A stretch of 35,971 nucleotides of DNA, from assembly GCA_003452915.1 (NCBI GenBank), contig DMMZ01000053.1:1-35971 (forward strand). Direction: 5' to 3'. Below, piece by piece: positions 21,798-30,565 of the stretch. Under the pieces are notes generated by a model. That model was not told the origin of the DNA and made no database searches. It saw only the letters and a list, made by a program, of their open reading frames with translations. The first letter of the stretch is position 1. Each line of letters starts with the position of its first letter. The stretch is from Clostridiales bacterium. GTDB lineage: Bacteria > Bacillota > Clostridia > Oscillospirales > CAG-382. Both the position numbers and the translations under genes were made by a program.

Positions 21798-23138
21798 ATG
21801 AAAACAAAAAAAGCGGTGCTTATCCTGTTTACCTTGTTCCTGGTGTTTACAACTTTATTGGCTGCATGCGATCCGGGTGCAGACGAATCAAAAGAAGAAT
21901 CGGTGGTCTCGCAGACAAGTGTAAACAGTAACGATGATAGTGATATTAAAGAATCGGAAGATGCAAGTTCATCAACCAGTTCGGATGAAGAAAGCCCTGC
22001 GCCGATCGTTAATGAGGAAACCGAATATTTGAACGTTCTGGGCTGTACCTTAACAGATAAAAATTGTTTTGTAGTGGTAGGTCAATGTGAAGTTGGGGCA
22101 ACAATTACCGCAACTACAAAAACACAGAATGTTACCGCTACCACGGACAGTGGTTTTTATTCGGTACGTTTAAAGAAGGAAAGTGCAAAAACTAGAGTAA
22201 CCATAGTTGCACAAGGTACAATAACCGAGCAATATATGATTGACGCAAAACCAAAGGTTCCTACATCGGATATGTGGCCAATAGTTGGCGGAGACGGTTA
22301 TAACTTCTTCTTTCAGAAGATGATGCCTGACTTTGAACAAAATAATAAATTAACAAGTGGTCAGATAAGTAGTGTTACGAGTAAAATTCAAGACAGAGTA
22401 GCAGCACTTGAGAATGCATCGCCAAATACCGAGATTATTTATATGATAGTTCCTTCAAAAGCAACTATTTATCCTGAACTTGTACCTTCTGATTATACGG
22501 CAGGCACAGGTGAAAGCAGACTTGATCAAGTAAGTGCTGCTCTTGAAGCAGGCGGTGCAACCGTCATTGATCTAAAAGATGCATTTACAGAACATAAAAA
22601 CGACGAATACAAGCTTTATTGGAGAACAGATAGCCATTGGACAGATTACGGTGCTTTTGTTGCTTATACAGAATTATTTAATTACATAAAAGAAGAATTT
22701 CCCGCAGCAGCACCGCGTGATATAAGTGACTTCAATTTTGAAGAGAATTTTTATAACGGCGGCGATATGATTTATTACATGATGATGGATCAAGACAAAG
22801 CACGTGAATATTGTTATTACCGTACTCCTAAATTTAATATGGACAGCGATATAGCAAGCGTTAGCAGATATCGTGCAGCAAACTATCTTATGTACAATAA
22901 CGAAGTTGTTCCCGACAGAATCTTTAATACAAATCGTTCGAATCTACCTGATATTTATGTATTGCGTGACTCTTATCATACACAGATGTATGATATTCTT
23001 GCCGAACGTGCAAACGTCAGTGTTTATAAATCAATGTGGGGATATACATATAATCTGAGCGACATTTCCGAATATGCTCCTGATTATGTTATTTATTTGG
23101 TTGCTGAGTGGAATATTGACTCTATATTACAAAGTTAA
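21798..23138 (+). CDS. DHHW/AlgX-like SGNH-hydrolase-type lipoprotein
   Basis: About 446 residues. Lipoprotein signal with LLAAC, then an acidic Ser-rich linker, an Ig-like beta domain (about residues 45-115), and a C-terminal DHHW domain of the AlgX/AlgJ superfamily. The family motif is TDSHWTDYGAF (about residue 277); VLRDSYHTQM (about residue 390) supplies the Ser-His-like part. Relatives O-acetylate exopolysaccharides; in Firmicutes the role is mostly unknown, so polysaccharide or wall acetylation outside the cell is an inference. ATG 21798 is chosen with GAAAGG 13 bases upstream; the nearer ATG 21786 is too close. No MBOAT acyltransferase partner is in the window. Confidence 0.85.
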   Translation: MKTKKAVLILFTLFLVFTTLLAACDPGADESKEESVVSQTSVNSNDDSDIKESEDASSSTSSDEESPAPIVNEETEYLNVLGCTLTDKNCFVVVGQCEVGATITATTKTQNVTATTDSGFYSVRLKKESAKTRVTIVAQGTITEQYMIDAKPKVPTSDMWPIVGGDGYNFFFQKMMPDFEQNNKLTSGQISSVTSKIQDRVAALENASPNTEIIYMIVPSKATIYPELVPSDYTAGTGESRLDQVSAALEAGGATVIDLKDAFTEHKNDEYKLYWRTDSHWTDYGAFVAYTELFNYIKEEFPAAAPRDISDFNFEENFYNGGDMIYYMMMDQDKAREYCYYRTPKFNMDSDIASVSRYRAANYLMYNNEVVPDRIFNTNRSNLPDIYVLRDSYHTQMYDILAERANVSVYKSMWGYTYNLSDISEYAPDYVIYLVAEWNIDSILQS

Positions 23139-23212
23139 ATTTTTAAAATTTATAATAAACCTGCAATAAACTATAAAAAATGGTTATATTATCATAAAGG
23201 AAACGGAGATAA

Positions 23213-23234
23213 GTCTGATTTCATACTTTCAGAC
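23213..23234 (+). repeat. Second copy of the leader hairpin
   Basis: 22 bases identical to 21658-21679 except for three adjacent bases. It is followed by CGACGAAAGG and a start codon 13 bases on, as in the DHHW leader, but without the 90-base structured middle. Confidence 0.65.
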
Positions 23235-23260
23235 AATCGACGAAAGGAATGAATATAAGC

Positions 23261-23344
23261 ATGGCAGGGTTTGTTATAGGTTTGATGATTGGTGCTATTT
23301 TAGGAGTAGGCTTAATGTGTTTATTCAGGATAAACGAAAACTAA
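23261..23344 (+). CDS. 27-residue hydrophobic peptide, DUF3789-like
   Basis: ATG 23261 to TAA 23344 encodes a short hydrophobic peptide that begins MAGFVIGLMIGAILGVGLMC and ends LFRINEN. The pattern, Phe-Ile-Gly-Leu-x-Ile-Gly with a Gly zipper, and a Met-Cys before a polar end, fits DUF3789, small membrane peptides common on phages and conjugative elements of Clostridia. GAAAGG is 13 bases upstream, preceded by the leader hairpin copy. No phage genes surround it. Its role is unknown. Confidence 0.55.
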   Translation: MAGFVIGLMIGAILGVGLMCLFRINEN

Positions 23345-23422
23345 CACGTTAAAAACTAACAGCCTAACGCGTTAAGGGGACAACTAAAAAAATTCGCATA
23401 AAAAGTCGTTATAAAAAAGTGC

Positions 23423-23506
23423 TTATATTGATTCTAATTGAAACAGTAATAGATTCGAGAAAAAATCTTTAATTTTTCTTACTGTTTCTTTAGAGAAGTA
23501 GTATTA
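23423..23506. repeat. MITE-like palindromic element, copy B
   Basis: 84 bp. Inner inverted repeat GAAACAGTAA (23440-23449) / TTACTGTTTC (23479-23488); outer ends TTATATTGATT and AGTAGTATTA are diverged inverted repeats. It shares several blocks in the same order with copy A (11071-11172) but lacks about 18 bases of the centre. Confidence 0.75.
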
Positions 23507-23591
23507 GGCATACAGACAGCGGCTTTTTTTGTTGGATATGCACAATATTAGCACGTCTTTTTGTGCAAAGCCCAAAATAGATATTTTTCGC

Positions 23592-23620
23592 TTGATTATT
23601 TACTTAATCGGTGATATAAT
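23592..23620 (+). promoter_or_regulatory. Sigma-A promoter of the peptide-binding lipoprotein gene
   Basis: TTGATT (23592-23597), 17 bases, TATAAT (23615-23620), 50 bases upstream of the ATG. Confidence 0.8.
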
Positions 23621-23670
23621 GATTTTATGTAAAAAAATCTTGTATCCACGCCTTTGTAGGAGGAAAATTT

Positions 23671-25530
23671 ATGAAAAAGTTAATAATAATGCTTTTATGT
23701 ATTATAATACTAACCGGCACCCTAGCAAGCTGCAGCACGCTAAAAGAAGGGGAAAAAGGTGCAACTATATCGGTATATCTTTCTCAATATCCATATACTC
23801 TGGATCCGGCGCTTGTACAGCTCAATTCGGATGTATCCGAGCTCCTGGGTTTGATTTTTGAGCCTCTTACAACAATTGACGAAGACGGAAAAGTTGTAGG
23901 TGCACTGGCAGAAGAATGGTATTATTTCTTTGATAAAAGGGACGAAGAACACAAAATGTACTTTAGTCTTAAGGAAACTGCATGGAGTGACGGACGTGCT
24001 GTGTCTGCACAGGATGTTGTCGATGCGTGGAAACGCATTCTTTCTCCTGAAACACAAAGTCCTTACGCTTCTATGCTCTACCCTTTGAAAAATGCCAAGG
24101 CAGTTAAAACAGGTGTTATGACTACCGACGACCTTGGACTTGCTGCTGAGGATGATAAACTTCTTTCAGTAACTTTTGAAAAAGAATATGATATAAATCT
24201 TTTTGCTGCTACTGTTTCGAATATACATCTCGCTCCAATCCGCGATGATCTTCTTGCCAAAGCATTAAAAGAGGAAGATGAAAAGAACCAGGATTGGGCA
24301 GGTACCGCAACTATAGCATGTAACGGACCTTATAGGGTTCAGGCATACGATGAAGGAATAAGGCTTGTACTCGAACGCAATCAGTATTATTTACGCGATG
24401 TAGAAGATGATGCTCTCGATAAGTATATACTTCCTTACCGTATTGTTTGCTTATATCAAGAGGACATTGCGGAAAATAGCGAGAATTCAGATTCTTTGAT
24501 AACACAGATTGAATTTCAAACCAAACGTTTCGAGGACGGAAATACATTCTATATCGGAGGATTCAATAAAGATACATATGTTAAGTATTCCGACGATATG
24601 GTGACTTCAAGAACACTAAATTCTTATAACTACTATTTCAACACTGAAAACGAAGTACTTTCCGAACCTAAAGTCAGACAGGCATTATCTATAGCTCTTG
24701 ACAGAAATGAAATTGTTAAGGATATAACCGGAACAGGTGAAGTTGCAGCAACCGGATATGTACCATTTGGTGTTTTTGATACGGGAAGCGAAAAAGAAGA
24801 TTTCAGAACTGTGGGCGGAGATATTTACAAAACCGGAGATAATAATGATGCGAGGATTCAAGAAGCAAAAAAATTATTAAACGAAGTCAACGTTAAGAGT
24901 GGTTCGTTCAAGCTAACCTATCTTATCCCGGAGAGTAAAGCATTAATCAATAAATATAAAGATGAAGTTATATTTACCAACGTTTATCTTGATATAGCTA
25001 ATTATGCAAAGAGTGTTTGGGAAGAATTAGGATTCAAAGTGGAACTTGTAGGTCTTAATCCAAAAGATTATCTGGAAGCACTTTATAATAGTGATTTCGA
25101 TGTACTCGGTATAAACAATATAATGGATTCAATCGATGCTTTTGCATATCTTGCTCCTTTCTCTAAGTTTTACAGCGGTACAAAGGTTTCGGTTAATTTC
25201 GAAACAGAAGCTTATGCCCCGCATTATACAAAGCTCGCAAGCGATGAATACGATGCTTTGATTGATTCAATAGTATTTGAGAGCGAAGGCAAAAAGAGAT
25301 CGGTTTTACTCCATGATGCGGAAACAAAATTTAATGAGCTTTGCCCAGCAACAGCAGTTTTCTATTATTCTAGCAGCTATGTTAAATCAGATGACTTAAG
25401 CAATGTGGAAGTAAGTTTCTTTGGATTTAAAATGCTTAATGATCTCAAGTTAAAAAATTACAGAGAGATCAACGCCAAGGAAGAAGAAGCAAGCGCAGAA
25501 GCTGAATCTAAGGCTAACGCTCAAGGTTAA
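23671..25530 (+). CDS. Oligopeptide-binding lipoprotein (SBP family 5)
   Basis: 619 residues, OppA/DppA-type solute-binding protein of a peptide ABC transporter, anchored outside the membrane. It has the lipobox LASC, then the family-5 pattern: PYTLDPALVQ, ELLGLIFEPLTTIDEDGKVV, GALAEEW, TAWSDGRAVSAQDVVDAWKR, CNGPYRVQ, and PKVRQALSIALDRNEIV. The acidic, Ala/Glu-rich C-terminal tail is unusual. TAGGAGG stands seven bases before the ATG. No permease or ATPase genes accompany it, so it must use a transporter encoded elsewhere or act as a sensor. A promoter and a terminator frame it as a single-gene unit. Confidence 0.92.
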   Translation: MKKLIIMLLCIIILTGTLASCSTLKEGEKGATISVYLSQYPYTLDPALVQLNSDVSELLGLIFEPLTTIDEDGKVVGALAEEWYYFFDKRDEEHKMYFSLKETAWSDGRAVSAQDVVDAWKRILSPETQSPYASMLYPLKNAKAVKTGVMTTDDLGLAAEDDKLLSVTFEKEYDINLFAATVSNIHLAPIRDDLLAKALKEEDEKNQDWAGTATIACNGPYRVQAYDEGIRLVLERNQYYLRDVEDDALDKYILPYRIVCLYQEDIAENSENSDSLITQIEFQTKRFEDGNTFYIGGFNKDTYVKYSDDMVTSRTLNSYNYYFNTENEVLSEPKVRQALSIALDRNEIVKDITGTGEVAATGYVPFGVFDTGSEKEDFRTVGGDIYKTGDNNDARIQEAKKLLNEVNVKSGSFKLTYLIPESKALINKYKDEVIFTNVYLDIANYAKSVWEELGFKVELVGLNPKDYLEALYNSDFDVLGINNIMDSIDAFAYLAPFSKFYSGTKVSVNFETEAYAPHYTKLASDEYDALIDSIVFESEGKKRSVLLHDAETKFNELCPATAVFYYSSSYVKSDDLSNVEVSFFGFKMLNDLKLKNYREINAKEEEASAEAESKANAQG

Positions 25531-25546
25531 AAACAAACAAAAATCA

Positions 25547-25576
25547 GGGTGTACTCATCTCGAGTACACCCTTTTG
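25547..25576 (+). terminator. Terminator after the peptide-binding lipoprotein
   Basis: Ten-bp perfect stem GGGTGTACTC / GAGTACACCC with a five-base loop, followed by TTTT. Confidence 0.88.
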
Positions 25577-25653
25577 GTAAGTGAAGTTTTATACACAGAA
25601 TTTTGATTGCCGAGAACACATTCTCTAATGTAACAGAGAATTATCTAATACAT

Positions 25654-25680
25654 GGGCTGTTGCGTTTTGTGCAACAGCCC
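25654..25680 (-). terminator. Likely terminator after the secreted phosphodiesterase
   Basis: Ten-bp perfect stem GGGCTGTTGC / GCAACAGCCC with a seven-base loop, 17 bases past the minus-strand stop. The T tail is poor on both sides. Confidence 0.6.
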
Positions 25681-25696
25681 GTATTGTTTTCTGGAA

Positions 25697-28600
25697 TTAT
25701 GTTCTATTAAATATATCGTATGTTCCTAAAAAGTGGCGTTTGATTTTGAGATAATCTGTAGAAGTGGGAACTGCGGTACCTCCAAGACAAGCAGCTTTTA
25801 ACTGTGTTTCTGTGAGAGTAACTGTACCCAGGAAAGCTCTCTTAGCAAACAGATAATCTATCGAACCTATCTCTCCGTCACCGCTGATGTCACCTTTTAC
25901 AACAACAGTAACCTCTTCAATAACAGTCTCACCTGACATATATTGAATTGTGCTACCTGTTCCAACAGATACACTGCCTGATGTAATTTTCGTACCGTTC
26001 TTATCAAGTACAACAATATTCTCGAAGGACTGGAAGTTAGACAGAAGGTCAGCAAGTGTGGTTTTGTCTGTCATACCGGTAAGGAAATCGTCCATCGTAT
26101 AATCCGATTCATCGTCGAGTGTAAGCCCGCCAACCGTACCTATAGTAACTGTTATAGGTTGTGTGTAAAGCACATAGGATGTTCCGGCTGGATTAGTTGT
26201 TGTGTAACCAATCATAAAGCTTGCTGTACCTCCGACAGCTTTTGCTGTGACAATGCCGTTACTAACTGTGATGAGGTCATTACCTTCAAGTACTTTAATA
26301 AACATCTTGGAATCAGCAGTAATATCTTTTTCTGTTCCGCCATAGGTAAACGACTTGATTGAATAACTGCCTGTTGAGTTTCCTGAGAGTAATAACGAAT
26401 TCTTATTCGCGCTGATAGTCTGCACTGTATTTTTTGTATATTGTGCATCGTTTGTGGTCAGACCGTCAATGCCATAAAAGAAATGAGTATTGAAAAGACT
26501 TATATTCCCTACAGTATATGTCCAAGGCCAAAGTGTAACACCTCTATCAATAGCTACATTAACATAATTCTTTGTAAAATTACCTGCATTAATGTTCATT
26601 GTCGAGTTTGCAGATTGGATACTTGTAAATAAAGTGTAGAATGAATTCAGCGAAGTAGTCATATCATTACAGGAAGCAGGAGCGCTTAATAAATATCCTG
26701 TTGACATAGTGGGCATTAATTGTTGTGTTTTGGTAAGTTGTGAAGCGGTAAAGCAGATTATAGATACTTTACTCTCCATATCGTATTGCTTTATTAAATC
26801 CACCATCGGCTGTACAATATTTGCGTCACCAGTTTTGATTTCGATGAATATCTTTGCACCGGTAGGCTTAACAGCTGCTAATAATTCTTCAAAAGTAGGA
26901 ATTTTCTCATTGGGATAAGCGGTTTTATATGCGTCGTTATCACCCCAGAGATAATATTGCTTAAGTTGAGCAAGTGTCATTGCACCTACAGTGCCCGATC
27001 CATTTGTAGTGCGGTCTATTGTAGAGTCGTGCATGATTACAATCTTTTTGTCACTGGAAAACATGATATCTGTTTCAACTACATCCGCACCGTTTTCAAT
27101 TGCTTTTAAATATGAAGAAAGTGAATTTTCCGGAGCCTGAGAAGGATTGCCTCTATGTCCGATTATAAATGAAGTCTTGGTCAATGTATTTGCTGCAATA
27201 AGTGTTGTAAGGGCTGTTTCAATAGCGGAAAAATCATCCGTTATAATTCCAGTTGCACCGCTTGTAATTAACTTGGCGGCTTCTGTGTCACCGTTAAGGC
27301 TCTCGTCCATTGCCCAAACGGTAATAGCGTTTGATTGAAGTTCATTTACATATTCTTTTACTGCCAGTCTGGCAGGAAGTATAGTGATAAGTGAGAGTGA
27401 ACTGTTTACATCACCTCTGATATCAAGAAGTAATTCATCAGAAAGTTTTGTTCCTTCAATTGAAGAAAAATCAACAGCACCGCGTACGATAGTATATTGC
27501 TGTCTTGCATATTTAACTATGGTTGGATCAGAACTTATAAACAAAACATCAACAAACGAAGCCGCTTTTAAAGCAGTAACTAATGTATCTACTGTAGTCT
27601 TATCATTAACATAAAAGGCAGGTATAAATGAAAATTGTCCTTTTTTAGCCATTAAATCGGTTATCGTTGTTATTACTGTTCCATTCTTAGTTGTGAGGTT
27701 TGCACCGTTTGCGTACATAACAAGAGTTGCAGGTGCTTTAGTGCTGATATTATAATAACCTTGAAGCTCCTGTGCCGACTGTACCAGACCGATATTTGTA
27801 ATATGATTAAGAGTATTTGTTGCTGGCTGTCTTACATCTGTAAGCACAGAAGCAGGTACCTCGGGTTTAACAGGTGTAGTTTCCTGGATAGATACCGTAA
27901 TAGAATCCACAACGAATTTTGAGGAATTTGCCGTTAATCCGATACCGCCTTTAATGGTGGTTGATATCTTGGGCAGATCGTCAACATGAATAACTGTGTT
28001 ACCGTCAATTTGATATTGAACTGTATTATCTTTAGCTAGTACGGAAAATGTATAATTCTTTGCAGGATTTACACTTTCGGTGTAACTTGCAGCTTGGTAA
28101 TATGTCCAGGTACTGTTATATGATACACATTCAATACCACCTGTGGTTGAAGCAGGAGCTGCCATATTATTCCGTACGCACATATGATAATATGGAGTTC
28201 CGGTAGTTGCAGTTTTTGATGCACGGTAAATAATAGAGAACCATCTATCAGCATCGGTATTGTTTGTCTGTGTTCCGACAGTATCAATTCTGTAGTTGCC
28301 GAAATCGGAAAGCCAGGATGGAAGATAAATTCGAGGGTTTATTACGCCATTTAATCCGCTTATAGTCAGCTTGCCGTTAGCTATCGTATATACACCATTG
28401 GTAGTGTTGATTTTATTCCAATCGGCAATATCAGCTTCGCTGTCGAAATCTGCAGAATATATTACATATTTTGATTCGGTAGATAATTTGGCAACAACAT
28501 AAATTGTCTTTGAAATAGATGCATTGGAAGATTTCTTTGCTATTAGAGCCTTTACGCCACCGGATGATGGAGTATATGTAGTAATTACGGTTGTACCGTT

Positions 28601-28822
28601 ATACCAGGTTATATCTGCTGCTTCAAGTGTTGTGCCATCATCAAGTTCAACACTGTAATTTGACAACGTAACAGAAGTTCCTACTGTCGCTAAAATAGCA
28701 GGTTCTGCATTTTTGATTTGAGTTATTGTGGCTGCCTGAGCAGTTATTGCAGGAAATACACTCAACATTCCTACAAGCATAGTAATTATTAAAATTAAAG
28801 CAATACTCTTTGTTTTTTTCAT
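25697..28822 (-). CDS. Secreted multidomain glycerophosphodiester phosphodiesterase with dockerin-like end
   Basis: 1041 residues. Signal peptide ending around ITAQAA; a region with the look of a lectin-like jelly roll (about 118-312, YSADFDSEADIADWNKI ... VDSITVSI); a barrel-like domain without catalytic residues (about 330-545); then an active GDPD barrel with the catalytic His and acidic residues in FIIGHRGNPSQAPENS (about 553), ADVVETDIMFSSD, IVIMHDSTIDRTTNGSG and IFIEIKTG. Beta domains follow (about 800-960). The C-terminus (about 974-1035) has one good dockerin-type calcium repeat, GDISGDGEIGSIDYLFAKRAFLG, and a second that has lost its Asp/Asn ligands. It would hydrolyse glycerophosphodiesters or lipoteichoic acid-type polymers outside the cell. 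It lies 47 bases after murQ on the same strand; GAAAGG precedes the ATG. Confidence 0.9.
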   Translation of the reverse strand: MKKTKSIALILIITMLVGMLSVFPAITAQAATITQIKNAEPAILATVGTSVTLSNYSVELDDGTTLEAADITWYNGTTVITTYTPSSGGVKALIAKKSSNASISKTIYVVAKLSTESKYVIYSADFDSEADIADWNKINTTNGVYTIANGKLTISGLNGVINPRIYLPSWLSDFGNYRIDTVGTQTNNTDADRWFSIIYRASKTATTGTPYYHMCVRNNMAAPASTTGGIECVSYNSTWTYYQAASYTESVNPAKNYTFSVLAKDNTVQYQIDGNTVIHVDDLPKISTTIKGGIGLTANSSKFVVDSITVSIQETTPVKPEVPASVLTDVRQPATNTLNHITNIGLVQSAQELQGYYNISTKAPATLVMYANGANLTTKNGTVITTITDLMAKKGQFSFIPAFYVNDKTTVDTLVTALKAASFVDVLFISSDPTIVKYARQQYTIVRGAVDFSSIEGTKLSDELLLDIRGDVNSSLSLITILPARLAVKEYVNELQSNAITVWAMDESLNGDTEAAKLITSGATGIITDDFSAIETALTTLIAANTLTKTSFIIGHRGNPSQAPENSLSSYLKAIENGADVVETDIMFSSDKKIVIMHDSTIDRTTNGSGTVGAMTLAQLKQYYLWGDNDAYKTAYPNEKIPTFEELLAAVKPTGAKIFIEIKTGDANIVQPMVDLIKQYDMESKVSIICFTASQLTKTQQLMPTMSTGYLLSAPASCNDMTTSLNSFYTLFTSIQSANSTMNINAGNFTKNYVNVAIDRGVTLWPWTYTVGNISLFNTHFFYGIDGLTTNDAQYTKNTVQTISANKNSLLLSGNSTGSYSIKSFTYGGTEKDITADSKMFIKVLEGNDLITVSNGIVTAKAVGGTASFMIGYTTTNPAGTSYVLYTQPITVTIGTVGGLTLDDESDYTMDDFLTGMTDKTTLADLLSNFQSFENIVVLDKNGTKITSGSVSVGTGSTIQYMSGETVIEEVTVVVKGDISGDGEIGSIDYLFAKRAFLGTVTLTETQLKAACLGGTAVPTSTDYLKIKRHFLGTYDIFNRT

Positions 28823-28869
28823 TTTGCCTATCCTTTCAAAATTTAAATTTTTATTTAAATATTTTTTAC

Positions 28870-29697
28870 TTAAATATTTTCAATATTATCTATAGCGTCA
28901 GCAATAACATTGTTAGCTATATCAAGTTCAAATTCCGCTTTTTCATAACTCACACCGGTCTTGGCCATTATAATACGTATCGCACGGTCTACTAGCTTTA
29001 TGTTAGATGGAATCATATAAGCCATATAATTTCCTCTCACTCTGCCAAAACGAATCATAGCACCTGTTGAGAGCATGTTTAATATCATTTTTTGTGCTGT
29101 GCCTGCTTTCATTCTTGTAGAGCCGTTTATAACTTCTGGACCTACTTCGGCAATAATAGCATTTTCACACATCGATATAAGATCGGAATTCTTGTTGCAG
29201 GATACACACATTGTTTGGCAGCCTAATTGCTTTGCGTAATTAATCGCACCCTTAACACAGTTTGCCGAACCGCTTGCCGAGATAGCTATAAGTACATCCT
29301 TACCGTAAAAATTCTTTTCCTTTAATTGCTTGACAATACTTTCAAAGTCATCTTCTGCGTCCTCAATGGAATTATAAGCAGCCGTTGGTCCTCCTGCAAG
29401 AACACCTTGTACAACATCCGAGGAAACACCGAATGTAGGTGGGCACTCCGAAGCATCCAGCACTCCAAGTCTGCCGGAAGTGCCTGCCCCGACATAAAAA
29501 ATTCTGCCTGAATTTTTTAAAGCGTCGGCCAGAATGTCAACACAAACAGCTATCTCGGGAAGTGCTTTTTCCACTGCAAATGCAACCGTTTTATCTTCGT
29601 CGTTGATACATTTTACTATTTCAATCGCACTCATTTTATCAATGTTTGCTGTGTTCTTATTAATTGATTCTGTTTGAAGATTATTAAAGTTTGTCAT
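28870..29697 (-). CDS. murQ: N-acetylmuramic acid 6-phosphate etherase MurQ
   Basis: MurQ removes the lactyl ether from MurNAc-6-phosphate to give GlcNAc-6-phosphate, part of peptidoglycan recycling in the cytosol. The SIS-domain signature GAGTSGRLGVLDASECPPTFG holds the catalytic E84, and E115 lies in NSIEDAEDD, both at the positions of the E. coli enzyme. LIAISASGSANCV and GPEVINGSTRMKAGTAQKM are also typical. The 275 residues are slightly short because the C-terminal helical part is trimmed. AAGGAG precedes the ATG by eight bases and the promoter lies at 29749-29777. No MurNAc PTS transporter or MurR regulator is in the window. Confidence 0.96.
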   Translation of the reverse strand: MTNFNNLQTESINKNTANIDKMSAIEIVKCINDEDKTVAFAVEKALPEIAVCVDILADALKNSGRIFYVGAGTSGRLGVLDASECPPTFGVSSDVVQGVLAGGPTAAYNSIEDAEDDFESIVKQLKEKNFYGKDVLIAISASGSANCVKGAINYAKQLGCQTMCVSCNKNSDLISMCENAIIAEVGPEVINGSTRMKAGTAQKMILNMLSTGAMIRFGRVRGNYMAYMIPSNIKLVDRAIRIIMAKTGVSYEKAEFELDIANNVIADAIDNIENI

Positions 29698-29748
29698 GAT
29701 AAATGCTCCTTGTAATATTTAAGTAAAATCCATGTTAAGATGAATTTA

Positions 29749-29777
29749 AGAATACCACATATAAACAAAACTGTCAA
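29749..29777 (-). promoter_or_regulatory. Sigma-A promoter of murQ
   Basis: On the minus strand TTGACA (29777-29772), 17 bases, TATTCT (29754-29749). Confidence 0.75.
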
Positions 29778-29877
29778 TGTAATTATAATTCCAAATACTC
29801 ATTTTTTAGATATTTATCATCCATTTTTTATAGATCAGTTTAAAAGTGAAATAATATTGATTTTAATTAAAAAACTA

Positions 29878-29906
29878 TTGCATTTTATAAAAATATATGA
29901 TACAAT
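29878..29906 (+). promoter_or_regulatory. Sigma-A promoter of the rimP-nusA-infB operon
   Basis: TTGCAT (29878-29883), 17 bases, TACAAT (29901-29906). Predicted leader is about 130 nucleotides. Confidence 0.78.
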
Positions 29907-29932
29907 GTATTAAAGTTAAGATGATTGAGAGT

Positions 29933-29967
29933 TTAAGAGTGGGTTTTTTCCCACTCTTAAGTTTTTT
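29933..29967 (+). terminator. Promoter-proximal terminator (attenuator) ahead of rimP
   Basis: Perfect 11-bp stem TTAAGAGTGGG / CCCACTCTTAA with a T6 loop and a T6 tail, 20 bases after the predicted transcription start and 74 bases before rimP. As it lies between promoter and first gene it can only act as an attenuator. In Bacillus the same operon is autoregulated by NusA-stimulated termination in its leader. Confidence 0.85.
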
Positions 29968-30040
29968 ACTGTGTATATTTTACTTTAAACAAAATTGGAA
30001 AACCTAAATATATACTAATATAGAAGGGTAAATATTTTAA

Positions 30041-30520
30041 ATGGCAAATAAAAAACAAAACGTAGCTTCACTTGTTCGTACGGCTGTTGAAAAACCGATT
30101 ACGGATATGGGTTATATGCTTTGGGATGTCGCTTTTTACAAGGAAGGTGCAGAGCTTATTCTCGAGGTTTTGATCGATAAAAAAGGTGGAGTATCGATTG
30201 AAGACTGCAGCAGCGTAACTAGAGTTATCGATCCTATAATTGATACACTTGATCCAATTGAAGAAAGCTATAGCCTTATGGTTTCCAGTGCTGGCAGCGA
30301 CAGGGTTTTAAATAATACAGAGCATATAAATATTGCAATCAACGAGAAGCTGTCTGTTATATTCAAATTATTTTCCGCTTTTGAAGGAAAAAAGGAATAT
30401 TCCGGAAAAATTTTGAGTGTTGATGCTGAAGCAATTTTAATACAAACTGATAATATCGAAACTAAATTGCCCAGAAAACTGGTCTCCAGAATGACAGCGC
30501 TTTTTTACGATAACATTTAA
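30041..30520 (+). CDS. rimP: Ribosome maturation factor RimP
   Basis: 159 residues. RimP binds the 30S precursor and helps its late assembly. It shows the two-domain pattern: N-terminal VRTAVEKPITDMGYMLWDVAFYKEG, a conserved LIDKKGGVSIEDCSSVTRVIDPIID, then VSSAGSDRVLNNTEH (usually SSPGLDRPL, here with Ala for Pro) and a C-terminal Sm-like beta barrel from about residue 95. First gene of the conserved operon, 45 bases before nusA. AAGGG lies about 12 bases before the ATG. Confidence 0.95.
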   Translation: MANKKQNVASLVRTAVEKPITDMGYMLWDVAFYKEGAELILEVLIDKKGGVSIEDCSSVTRVIDPIIDTLDPIEESYSLMVSSAGSDRVLNNTEHINIAINEKLSVIFKLFSAFEGKKEYSGKILSVDAEAILIQTDNIETKLPRKLVSRMTALFYDNI

Positions 30521-30565
30521 AAATAAAATTAATTATATAGATATTGAAAGGATTGGTTAATAAAA

